Part shown: positions 10,111 through 30,322 of the stretch, piece by piece | Numbering within the stretch: the first letter of the stretch is position 1 | How the letters are laid out: every line of letters starts with the position of its first letter | NCBI RefSeq assembly: GCF_004115265.2 | Contig: NC_046305.1 | Span: 41,822,187 to 41,886,186, forward strand | From: Rhinolophus ferrumequinum | Lineage: Eukaryota; Chordata; Mammalia; Chiroptera; Rhinolophidae | DNA length: 64,000 nt | Direction: 5' to 3' | Position numbers and translations under genes: made by a program | Notes under the pieces: generated by a model | Told to the model about the DNA's origin: nothing | Database searches by the model: none | The model's input: only the letters and a program-made list of their open reading frames with translations

Positions 10111-10515
10111 TATATCTTTTGGCAATGGGATGTATTATTACTTCAGTATGCTATGAAATACACATAAAATAAAAACTTACCTAATAAGCAGCAGAGAAAA
10201 CTAATGTAATGATAAAGAAACTCCAATCTGTCATAAGAAATGCAAAATAACTACACCAGCCACCTGGCACCAGAGCACAAAAGGCATGCTGCGAGGGTGG
10301 ACAGGTGACAAACACAAACATGAATTTCCTGTTCTTATGTGTTGATAGCAGCACTCACAGAGTTCTGGCACTGGAGTCAAGTGCTTGGGGATATACTCGA
10401 ACTCCGCAGTAGAGGGGAAAGTTTTTTGTGTTATGGGATAAACTTGAACTCCGCAGTCAGCGGATGAAAACATTCATTTGGATATATCCGAATGTTGTCG
10501 CAGCAAAAGGGTAAA

Positions 10516-12190
10516 TATTTAGCTAGTGGGGTGGGGCTGGGGGACAGGTGGGCAAACACCGAAAGTTAGACCGTGACTCTGACCAACAGGGAATCGCCAT
10601 GCCTGGTGTGTGCATTGAGGGGGTGTGTGAGGGGGAGGAGTTCAGAGCTACTCAGAAGGTTTCTGGCCCGGGGACTCCACAGCATGGCCACTTCGGACCC
10701 TGAGTACCCCCACCAACCAGCCTGGGTGTAGGAAATCACCTTTCCCATTAGTCTGGCTGAAGCAAGGGTGGGACTTATTCAAAGGACATTTTACTAAATA
10801 GAAAAAAGGAAAACAATGCAAACGCACATGGGCAGATTAATAATGGCTGGATCTCTCCTCCCAAGATGACCAAGGGCCAGTCACCAATTCACTGGAGGTA
10901 CAAGACCAACATTTACTGAACACCTGTGATTTGCCAGGCAATAGCCTAGGTGTTTCATATGTTAGCTAATTTATTCCAATTAATAATTAAGCTTCAGAAC
11001 TTTGTGAAGTAGGGTTTATGCCCATCTTATAGGAGATAAACAAGGCCCGATAAGCGAATTGCCTTTTCAAGCGCAAGTGCCCATGGTAAGTCACTTAACC
11101 TCTCTGCGCTTCAGTTTCTGCATCTACAAAATGCGGGCAATAATATTTTCCCCATCATGGGGTTGCGTAGTAGTACGGTAAGTACCCCATAAGGGCTAGC
11201 TGTTCCTACCTGGGAACGTGACGGCTTGCAAAGCTCTCGCCCTCTCTCAACTGACTTTCTTTGATCCTCACCTGCCTGTCACACATTCCCTTGCAGTTAA
11301 ACTGTGGACTGTCCCGCTACCTGTGCACCTCATGAATCTGCCTCAATCTTGAAACCTTGCTTCAGTCAGGAGAGCGATGCTCGCCTGGGTGCATGAGCCT
11401 GAAGGCTCGGCCTGGTCTTCAAGAGGAGAGAGGTGTGGACCTGGCTGAGTTGCCCCGCCGGGCCCTGAGGCGTGGCATAAGCTCAGTTCCCCACCCCCTG
11501 GGGACCCAGGGCAGCGCCTCTGATTAGGGAATCTATGACAGTTATGAGATTGAAGAAGGCTATGGATGCTAAATCCTAGAAGCCACAGACAGTCCAAACT
11601 CTTCACTTAACCTTTGAGAAAACAGGAGCCCAGAGAGTGAAATGGCTTGCCAGAGCTCACACAGACAGTTGGTGGATTTTGGACTTCCAGTCCAGCGTCT
11701 GCTGTGCTCTGCCACTAGAGACAAGCTCGGGAGGGAGCTCAAGGTTGGCTCACCCGACAGAAGGGGACAAAAGTTGTATTAAAAGAGGAAGTTGCCAAGT
11801 ATAGAGCCTGGAGCACCAGACGTGCTTATTCATGTTTCTCTAGATCACCAGCCAGTGTGGCTGATCAAAACCTACCACTGTCAGCCCCAATACTCTTTGC
11901 TCCTGTGAGATGTTGGCCCTCAGCCCTGCTGGGTGCCTTGGAATGTACTGGGAGAAATGGACACAGAAGGATAAAGATGGTGAGCATAACCTTATTTGGG
12001 AGTTTGTTTAGAAAGAGAGTAAGCCGAACTTGGGCTTTAATTCTTAAATTCTGACACTCTGCTCCAGGTTGCAGTGGGAACTCGCACTCACATTCATTCT
12101 GGTCCAGGGATGGATGTAGAGCTGCTTCTGTTTCATGCCCAGTGTCCCAGCTCTTCCTTCTTCCCTGCCTTTGGCCCAGAAGGAGCTCAA
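10516..12190. other. Intergenic between GSTM3 and EPS8L3
   Basis: MIR-like fragments are recognisable at about 10905-11060 (minus; 'gccaggcaatagcctaggtg'), 11085-11205 (plus; 'taagtcacttaacctctctg') and 11600-11715 (minus; 'ttgccagagctcacacagac'). No coding exon was found. Confidence 0.6.
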
Positions 12191-12215
12191 GAGAGGCACA
12201 TAACTTAAAGATGCT

Positions 12216-12221
12216 TTTATT
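12216..12221 (-). terminator. EPS8L3: EPS8L3 polyadenylation signal
   Basis: An AATAAA on the minus strand lies about 280 bases past the EPS8L3 stop codon (12500-12502). It is the only canonical signal seen in the 3' UTR interval. Confidence 0.7.
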
Positions 12222-12499
12222 GGGGAGGGAAGGGACTAAACAGAGTCCTGACAAATGTAAGCGTAAGTGCTCAGGCTTAGGAGAGAGACAATAAATAGGA
12301 GGTAACTGGGGAGGGATCCCAACACAGCAAGAGCACCATTTGCTCCAATCTCTGGACTTCCTCGTCCTCTTTGCTGTGAGCTGGGTGTGAGGCTTGTTGC
12401 AAACTGGGGAACTGAAAGAGGAATTCTCGGGACTCTAAAGAGTATCAGATCCTCTATCTTGCTTGTGAGAAGGCGTTGGTCTTGGAGGTATCTTCATGC

Positions 12500-21990
<9,491 letters not shown>

Positions 21991-22012
21991 GGTGACACTG
22001 CCGAGATGATCC
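21991..22012 (-). other. EPS8L3: 5' UTR part of the EPS8L3 start-codon exon
   Basis: A strong acceptor ('tgtccctctggcttctag') ends just before 22012. The 22 bases down to the ATG at 21990 include a good Kozak site (TCACCATGT). The coding exon therefore begins with a short 5' UTR and a further noncoding exon is needed upstream. Confidence 0.65.
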
Positions 22013-22029
22013 CTAGAAGCCAGAGGGAC

Positions 22030-23380
22030 AGTCGGGGCTGGGGGAGGAATTCCAGGGCAGAGCGGGGTACAATGTTGCCATTGCATCTCGTCCCTAACCC
22101 AGCCTGAGACTGGGACCACGCTCTCCCCTGGGGCTTCCAGGACAAGAACCGAAGCTCTGGCTCCGGGTGCCTTTCCGGAACCATCCCCAGCCATGCTTTC
22201 CACTGAGGAGCCGTCCGTCCTGGCTGGGACTGTGAACCCCAAGGCAGGCCCCTGGCCTCCGATTATTTGGTCATTTCCTTGAGCTCAGGAGAGCTGTGTG
22301 GCCAGGAATAGGTGCCAGCGGGATGCGCTGCACCCAGCTTCTGTCAGTAGTAAAGGCATTGGATTCAGCAGCCTCTCCTGCCAAGGCAAACCGCTGTCCG
22401 AGCCTGTTTCAATTCTGCATATCGGGAGGAGGCGAATGTTGGCGCTTAAGCTGGGGACCCGTTCGGGAGGAGTGTGTGAGTGCACACGTGTGCATGCATG
22501 TTAATGATGGGGCCATGTAGGATTTATCAGTGATCTGCACTCCCCTAAATGTCTTACTAAGTCTCCTGTCTCTTTCTTTGCCTTTCCACACTCTGAAACC
22601 TCTGCTCAGAGCCCTTCCCACCCAACCCTAAATTCCAACTCAAGCATCACCTCCTCAGTGAAGCCCTCCTTGACTATCCCACTCCATCCTGACCAGAGTG
22701 CCCTCCTAAGGCCACACCGAACCTTGTCAGTTCCTCTCTAACAGCGATAGCCACCTGGTTTGGGCTGTGAGCCTGGGGCCAAGGCCCTGATGCACATGTC
22801 ATTGAATCTTCACTTCCATCTTCTTGTACTTCCTTGGCGCGGTGTGCCCAGTACTGTTCTACAGACTTTACCATCAGCAACTTGTTTAATCCTCAAAATA
22901 TCCTCGCCAGGTGGTACTGTTATTATCCCATATACCAGATGAGGACACTGAGGCTCAAAGAAGGCAGCATGCCTGAGGTCACGGTGAGTGTTTAACAGAG
23001 AACAGACCAGCCCTGTCTGGCTGCCAACTCCATGCTTGAATTGTTTGTATATGTGCCTCTGTCACTGGGCTGTGAGCTCCTAAGGACAGACTTTTGCCAC
23101 TGCTGTCTTGTCTGCCTTCCTAACACAGAGGAGTCTGGGAGACATGGATGTTGCAATGAGATGGAGGTAAATGAGGTGTGCGTGTTGGTGCGGGGCGGGG
23201 TGGGAGTTCGTTGGGTTTGTGGCTCAAGGGTAAGTGTTATTTGAACGAGGTGTGTATGCATCCTGGGTAGGTGTCAGTTTTGTGCATGGCCATCCATTGC
23301 CACGGTATTCCTGCATCATACAGAAACTCTGGAATACCCTGGGCAAAGTGTCAGAGAGCAGCCCACACCCCTATTTATTA
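22030..23380. other. EPS8L3 5' intron region with old repeats
   Basis: No exon recognised. An L2-like 3' end lies at about 22625-22760 ('cacctcctcagtgaagccct'), and a minus-strand MIR at about 22845-22990 ('taccagatgaggacactgag'). Confidence 0.5.
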
Positions 23381-23404
23381 GGACTGTTATGAAAACAGCC
23401 GAGG

Positions 23405-23455
23405 ATCTGATAAGATGACTCAGTGATGGAGAAATGAGTTGCTAGTAAACAATTA
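23405..23455. promoter_or_regulatory. Candidate GATA / AP-1 / forkhead motif cluster
   Basis: GATAAG (23409-23414), TGACTCA (23416-23422) and GTAAACAA (23445-23452) are packed in under 50 bases of unique sequence, a few hundred bases downstream of the candidate first exon of EPS8L3. Motif content only; no functional evidence. Confidence 0.35.
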
Positions 23456-24036
23456 AGGGATAGTGGAGCTGCTGCCGGGCCTGTGTTTCCCTTGTCTGGG
23501 AGGACCCCTCTCCTCTCCCGGGGTGAGGAATGCTCGAAGCCTGTTCCTGCGTGCCCCGGCCCCTCTAGCATCCCCGCTCCCCAGCTGTAGTACTTCCTGT
23601 TACTTCCTGATTTTAGTTACAGAAGAGAAAAAGAGCTCTGCCTTGGTCAGCACGGCTCCCAACTCCCTCCTATGGCAGGATGGTTCCTGCTGCAGCTTTT
23701 GCTGCTTTGGTCTGTCTTGCCAGGGGTGTAGGGGCTGTGGCAGTCTAGTTTCCCCCACTTACTCCCGAATAGGGGCTCAGAGCAGGGGCTCAGAGTGTCT
23801 ATATCATGACCACTGGGACAAATAGCCCAGAGATGCTCCTGGAGCCTGGCTCCGTGTCCAGCTCCCCGGCCAGCTAGCCCACAGCTGAGTCCCAAGCCCT
23901 TCTTGGGGCTGCTCCTTCTGGCTACATCTCAGGGTGGGCTGGAGACCCTGGCCTGGGAAGCCACTGAGCTGCTCCCACCCCCTGGGGGGTCCCCTGCTGC
24001 TAGCTGGGCGCTGACATTCTGAGGGCCAGGACTTAC

Positions 24037-24210
24037 CTGGAGTCCTGTGAGGCCTGGTGGCTGGTCTTCCCAAGGGGTCTGGTGTTTGGGTTGGTGACCG
24101 GGAGCTGTGGTGAGAGGGCAGTGGCTTCCCTGCTGGCGGCCACAGGCAGAGGCCTTGTGATCAGACAGGTCCTGGGTGAGCAGGAGGGCCTTATGGGGAT
24201 GAGGCCAGGC
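24037..24210 (-). other. EPS8L3: Possible 5' noncoding exon of EPS8L3
   Basis: A consensus donor (CAG|GTAAGT, exon end at 24037) lies on the minus strand upstream of the start-codon exon, which needs an upstream exon. The outer end is a guess; no TATA box was seen. The 214-codon open frame over this region lacks recognisable homology. Confidence 0.35.
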
Positions 24211-24219
24211 AGCCACACC

Positions 24220-27200
24220 TGTGCTCTTTGGACTCTGATGGGTGGAGAGGCCTCCTAGGACACCACCTACCAACACTGACGCCTGCACCTGTGGCAGAGC
24301 GTGTGCCAACAGGTGTCCCAAGCTTAGCCAGACCCCTGCTTCCAGCTCCCTCCTCTGCTTGCCTCTGGTGTTAGGGTATGTTCCCCTTTCCTCTGCCTCT
24401 TGGGTACCTCTTCTGAGACCCCAGGTCAGCCTCAGGCAGCAGGACTGGGACAAGAAGGACAGGGTACCCATGTCCCAGGAGAGTCTGGTCTCTGTGGTCA
24501 GGGGACGGGCAGCTGGAGGTGGACCCTCCGCTTCGGGGAAGCTGGGGGCTGGCCTGTGTGCCCATGTGTGCACACGCTACACACGCTACACGTGGGAGTG
24601 TATGACTGTGTGTGCCCAGCTGTTGCCCGAGGGCAGGACATGGATCATGTAAGAGCAGGTGGGGACCGGGCACTGGCACCACCATGGGCGTTACGTGGAG
24701 GGCTGAGATTCCTGTCTGGGTAGGGCTCTCCTCATTCTGTCCTTTATTCTGTCCCTCCCAGCCGGCAGGGATCCCCCCAACCCTCAATTCTAGTTCTTCC
24801 TCTCTCTTTCCTTCCCCAACCTACCCAATGCCCTCTGAACGTCTGGCGGATGCCTGCCTGGCTTGGGCAAAGATGGGAAACTGAGGCCTGTCTCTGTTCC
24901 TCTTTATGAACCTACCCAGTCCTTGTGCTTCATTTTATTTAAAAACCTTCCTTGGCACCCAAGGTGGGCCAGGCTGCCTGTCCTCTGGGAGTTCACCTTC
25001 TAACCAGGGAGGCAAGATGTAAAATCAGAAACCAAGGGAGCCAGGCAGGAGGGAGATGCCAGCGTGATGGTGGCCTCGAGGGCACAGGGTCAGGGCCCTG
25101 GTGGGTGTGAGGAGCGTCCTGTGGTCTGAGAGCCCTGTCCTCACCCCCATCACTGGCTTCTGTGGGGCCATCCCAGGAGACCGCAGCCTCCTCCTCTGCC
25201 CTTACCCCAGCCAACTCTGCCCTGGATGGCCCTGATTCTAGGGGCTGGAGTCTGGCCACAGGCCTTTCCCACCTGTGAGTCCATCGGGCAGCAGCTGAGG
25301 GGCCCAGGGGTAGGTGCCTGCTGGGCCAGCCCCTGGCCGCAGCCTCCTGGGAACAAGCCCTTCTCAGCTCCCGGGTGGTTCTGTTGTCTGGGTCTCTGCT
25401 CTTGGTCCTTCAGCTCCTTTCAGGACAGGACAGTCTGTCCCTTCATTGTCTCCCCCAGTCCCAGCCCCAACTTCCTCAAGGCTGTAGCTGCATTTCTCCC
25501 CCAACCCTGGCCCAAGTGTCCAGCCAAGACCGTGCCCCTGCCCAGCTCAGGCCAGGCCCCCTCCTTGCCACAGGCCTCTCCCCCATCAGTGCGAGCACAG
25601 CGGGCACTCTCACGGAGGGCTGGCGCTGGGGCTCATCTTCCCAGGGGCCCATGAAAGCTTTGGGCAGGGAAACAAGGACTACCCCTTGATTGTCAGCATC
25701 TAGCCCTTTGCAGTGCCCCTGGGAGTGGGTCTCCTCAGACGGGAACCCTTTGCAGCCTGGGGCTTCTTCAGTGCCAGGCATTGTGGACACCTGCCAGCGT
25801 GGAACCACTCCAGGGCAGAGGGGCATTAGGAGGGATGGAGAGGCCAAGCCACCTACCCCTGGGGATTTGGCAGCCATAACTGATGCTTCTGTACAAAGGA
25901 AGCTTCAGGCGTCATGCTTTGACAAAGTCATCCTAGCTGGGGCCGCAGGAGCCGGGGCTCAGGTGGGAAGGGAAGGAGGTGGGGACTCAGGGCATCTCCG
26001 TGAGCTGTGAGCCTCTGAAGGCTGTTGGACCTCATTCATTCATTCATTCATCCACCCCACAGCTGTGTACTGAGGGCTTCCTGTCTGCCAGGCACTGTGG
26101 TAAATGTTAGGGGACACCTTGGAACTCAGCCTGAGTTCAGTATCTCCTTCCAAACAACCCAGCCTCTTCTCCCACGTTCCCAGCTCAGTGAAGGCACCAA
26201 CACCAAGCCAAGTGTCCAAGCAGGGGACTGGGACCTTCCCCAGGTCCTTCCTCAGCCCCCATACCCAGCCCATCCCCCATCCTGAGTCCCAGGTCCTCAG
26301 TACGTCCCCAGAGATCCACCTTCCTCCCACCCCCCTGCTCTGGCCTGAGCTCAGACCTTTGTCAATTGTCTGCCTGTGACCGTGCGGCAGTCTCCAACCT
26401 GCCTGCCTCCAGTCTTGTTCTTATTAGTCCCCCCTCCTCCTGTGGCAGGGGATCTTCCTGAACTGGAAATCTGATCATTCACACCTGTGTAAAACCCATC
26501 ACTGATGCATACGTTTATTAAAACTTTGAAGATATTTATAATTTATTAGATTCTTATTAACTCTAGAAAACCGAGAAGTTCCAGATGTTGGATTTCAAAG
26601 GATTTAGAAAGAATTCCTTAAAAAGCTTTCCGTGTTACATTCCTTGATAATTGGGACTTGGGCTACTTTTGGCATCATTTCGCCCCTGAGCCATCGCCTT
26701 GATAAATTGGTCAGCAGTGGCACATGAGCTCATGGATAGACGAGAGACTTCTATTCACTCTTATATCCCAATGTCACGAATAGCGCCGTATTTCCTATTG
26801 AATGAACCAGGAATTTCATGAATTTGCCGCTCCCGCCTTTGAGTCTTGCCTTATCTCCCTCAGCTCCCTGCCCCTTGTACTTTATACTCCGTCTCATGAT
26901 TCCTAGAAGAGTCATGCCTCCGTACCTGGGTACCTGCTGTTCTCTCTGTCCCTTCCTTGCCCATGGGAAACACCTAAGATGCTTCCCTGTGTACAGGGAA
27001 GCCCTGCATCCTCTGGAAGCCTTCCCACTGCCCAGGCCTGGTGGGTTCTCAGGCCCTTGGCTCCTAGACAATGTGTACCAGTGTCCCTCCGTTACTGCAC
27101 GTGTTACATTGACGGGCATGTCCCCATCAGACTCGGATCCCTGAGGACCCAGGATAGTTGTTTTTGCCACAGTCTAGAGGAGAGAAGCACTTGTAAACAA

Positions 27201-27425
27201 ACACGTGTACTGTGGCATTCCAGGCACAAAGGAGCATATTCAGCTCAGGGGCATCAGGGAAGACTTCCCACAAGAAGGAAGGCAGGGGCCAACGCTGCAA
27301 AACTTACACAGGTGTACCGCCAAGAGTTAGTGTGCAGAGGGAAGCCCAGGTGGAGGGAGCAGCAGTCCTGCTGGATGGATGGGTGAAATCACATGGTGAG
27401 AAATGGGGGATGGCCCCAGAGCGTG
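24220..27425. other. Intergenic, GC-rich
   Basis: No gene recognised. There is an ATTC tetranucleotide run at 26034-26051. An AT-rich island at about 26490-26830 stands out from its surroundings; on the minus strand it ends with AATAAA at 26514-26519 and could be a retrocopy tail or a conserved noncoding element. Confidence 0.45.
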
Positions 27426-27428
27426 AAA

Positions 27429-27455
27429 TGTGTGTGTGTGTGTGTGTGTGTGTGT
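27429..27455 (+). repeat. (TG)n microsatellite
   Basis: About 13 uninterrupted TG units. Confidence 0.95.
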
Positions 27456-29540
27456 TGGGGAGGTGGTGGCAGGTGACAAGCAAGGGATGTGCGTGTCTTC
27501 ATCAGCTGGCGGTGAGTGGAGTCATTGAACGGTTTTACACAAAAGTATGACGAGGATGTGCCCAGTCTGCTGCCTCCTGGGAAAGGCCCTGACACTTGCT
27601 GGTTCTCAGGGCATAGAGAGAGGCGGCTAAGGAGTGGGGTGGAGGGGCAGACCCAGGTGCCCAGGTTTGGGGCTGAAGGGGCCGAGGAGCCCATCCAGGC
27701 TGCCCTGGCCTGGCCCAGGAAGCAGGCCTGGGCCCCTTGGAAACTCCAGAGCAGGCCCTGGTCAGTGCCGGGGAAAGAGAGCTCTGCTTCCATGAAGGGC
27801 AGCGAGGGAGGCAGGGCAGGGCAGGGCTCTGGTGTTTGAAGAAAAAGGCCTGCTTGTGGCTGAAAGGCCCCTAGGGATGAGCAGCTAGGGCCAGTTCGGA
27901 GCACCTCAGGCTCATGGAACCAGATGCCAGCGCAGGGTCCAGCCAGAGCCCTTCCTGCTGCACTGCATGGGCGAGGCACAGCCTCTGTGTCAGAGCGGAG
28001 GCTGAGGCCTGAGTGGTGGTGGTCAGGCCAGGGGCTGACACTTGGCCCCGGGGCCGCTGGGCAGGCACAGAAGCAGATCACGTCTCTGCCGCTGCTGCCC
28101 CCAGTGCTGGCATATGGGAGCCAGTTGTTTCTGTGAGCCAGGCAGAGGAGTAAACAAGACAGATGATGTCTCTGCACTTGAAGCTTACATCCTACAGGTA
28201 GAAAAGCACAACTGTGAAGATAAACGTAATCAAAGCCCTGATAAGTGACAGGAAGGAAATCCAGAGGCTGATGTGATTGGGGAGGTACCTGGGATTTAGG
28301 AGGGGCTGAGATGGAGGAGGGAAGGAGCCAGTGTGTGAAATGTCAACAGCAGGGGAGCAGCAAGACAAAGGTCCTGCCACTGGGAAGGAAGCCAGGGAGA
28401 TTGGAATGGAATGAGTGTGGCAGGGGTGGGCGGCGGCCATGGCGCACAGGCAATGCGGACCACAGAGCCAGGGTTTTATTCCAAGCGCAATGGATTGGAA
28501 GACACTGGGGGTTCTAAGGTGAGAAGCGGCAGGATCTGAGTTGTGTTTTAGACACATCCTCCTGCTGTGGAGGGGAGAATAGGTTGTAGAGGGAGTGGGG
28601 TTGACCCAGGGGGACCGAGGAGCACCCACTGCAGTGATTTGGGAGGACGACGGGCCTGGGCAATGGGAGGGCAGTGGGATGGAGACTCCCACCTCGGCAG
28701 AGCAGGTGGGAGGCACTATGGACTGGAAGCGGGGTGAGGGGAGAGAGGACTTCAGGAGGACTCAGGGTTGGGCTTTCTGCATCCCACCCCTCATCCAGGG
28801 ACATAGGTGGTCCCAGGGGTCCAGATTCGCCCAGCCCCATTTGCCCAGACAGCCCAGGAGAAAAGTCCCTCAGGGACATCAGGAGAGCCCTTCACCAGAA
28901 GCCTGGACCTTGGACTATGATTCAGGACAAGCTCATAGGCAAATCAGGCTAAAGAGGACTCTTGGCCAAGCTGGGAAGGGCTTGCACTCAGTGATCTCAA
29001 GGGAGGGGCCCGACCGGGCTCAGCTCACATCTGTCCCATCTCCACAAGGGCCAGTACTCCGGGCTGCCTTCTCTGGGCCTGAGCTGCCAGCCTGCCATGG
29101 CTGTGCCGGGGGTGGGGCTTGGCCAGCACCCGACCATGCACATGTGCTCCTGACTACATTGCAAACCCCTGCGCAAGGCAACCACAGTGCAGCCATTCAA
29201 AACCTTGTGTCAGAGACTATTCAGCGATGTAGGGCAAAGTTCACCAAGCAGCATTAGCTGGGAAAGGCAGGCTACAACATGGGAGTTAGTTACCATAAGA
29301 TCCTAGCTTTGTGAAATAAACAAATAAGAAAATTGAAATCATTTAAATGGAAACATAAAAAAATCTAAACAAAACTCGTAATCACATGAATCTAAACAGA
29401 AAAACATTGCAGTCAGGTAAATCTAAGTACAGAAAATGGTCATGATGCAGTAGTCAGTGAAAAGAAGCTTGTTACAAAATGGTAGTCCTCAATTTTGTAA
29501 GAAAAATTGCAATCACGAAAATCTAAAAATAGAAAACAAG
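27456..29540. other. Intergenic, old repeat debris
   Basis: From about 28140 to 28620 the text resembles a widespread ancient mammalian repeat ('gggttttattccaagcgcaa', 'tctgagttgtgttttagaca') whose name I cannot give. Long frames (262 codons minus 27389-28177, 220 codons plus 28595-29257) show no protein homology. Confidence 0.45.
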
Positions 29541-29544
29541 TCAC

Positions 29545-29765
29545 CATGTGTGTCTATTTATTCAGCTCCTGTTCTATGACAGGCACTCAGCTAAGTACGC
29601 GGAATAATCACCGCAGCCCTTTGAAGTAGGTTCTGTTATTTTCATCTCCAAGTTACACATGAAGAAACTAAGGCACAAAGAGACAGAGAATTTAAGTAAT
29701 TTGTCCTAGGTCACACACACATAAGTGGCAGGAGTGTGATTTGAACCTAGGAGGCCTGGCTTGAA
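29545..29765 (-). repeat. MIR SINE
   Basis: Near full-length ancient MIR read in reverse: 'ctatgacaggcactcagcta', 'atgaagaaactaaggcacaa', 'taggtcacacacacataagt'. Confidence 0.85.
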
Positions 29766-30278
29766 AAGACACTAAAGCAAAGCAAAACAAAACCAAAAAA
29801 AACAAGGTCAATTATCTCTAGGGCTGTATGGGGGCTTATATGTCGTTTTACTTTCTTCTTTGTGCTTTTCTAAATTTTCCAACTTTTTCTAAAAGAACAT
29901 GTTACTTTTGTAATCAATGCCTCTCACTCCCACTCCACCCTACACAAAATAAAGAGCAATTTTTAAAGTAACAAAACAAAACATAAATGTCCAAGGAAGT
30001 TACTCCTCTTGCAACCTTGGACTCTAGCCTGCCCAGGGGTGGCTGTTGAAGGCTGAGATCAGAGGCTGGGGGCCTGGGAAGGCCAGTGGGAGGCTCAACT
30101 CTCCCCCTTGTGCCCTGTGGCCTTTGGGGGGGTCTCAGGGGTCCTGGGCTGTGCCCCTGAGGAATCTCAGGTTTCCCCAGTGAGGCCACACAGGTCTTGG
30201 CCTGGGGCCAGGCCTCACTCTGATTGACCCTGAGAGGTGCTGGACATGCAGTCCTGGCCTTCCCTGAACCTTGGGGAG

Positions 30279-30279
<1 letters not shown>

Positions 30280-30321
<42 letters not shown>
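30280..30321 (+). repeat. (TG)n microsatellite
   Basis: About 21 uninterrupted TG units, the longest pure dinucleotide run in the window along with the one at 60874. Confidence 0.97.

Positions 30322-30322
<1 letters not shown>

Larger units (their letters stand above)
5860..10511 (-). mobile_element. piggyBac DNA transposon, full length, nested insertions
   Basis: The ends are inverted repeats: CCCTTTCACTGCG at 5860-5872, and CCCTTTTGCTGCG reading inward from 10511. The same four bases, TAAA, flank both ends (5856-5859, 10512-10515). The interior encodes a broken piggyBac transposase on the minus strand. Subterminal 'actccgcagt' repeats occur near 10399 and 10448. Later insertions inside are a SINE plus L1 tail (6306-6875), SINEs (8235-8630, 8985-9258) and a mariner (9550-10110). 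Removing them leaves roughly 2.9-3.2 kb, a normal piggyBac length. The left end is about 325 bp upstream of the likely GSTM3 start site. Confidence 0.9.

Noticed and set aside
23929-24573. 214-codon minus-strand open frame upstream of EPS8L3
   Set aside because: Low-complexity GC-rich translation with no domain; the region more likely holds a noncoding first exon.
27389-28177. 262-codon minus-strand open frame
   Set aside because: It crosses a TG microsatellite (coding for His-Thr repeats), shows no domain or splice structure, and one frame of this length is expected by chance in 64 kb of GC-rich DNA.
28595-29257. 220-codon plus-strand open frame
   Set aside because: No recognisable homology, and it borders an old interspersed repeat; treated as chance.
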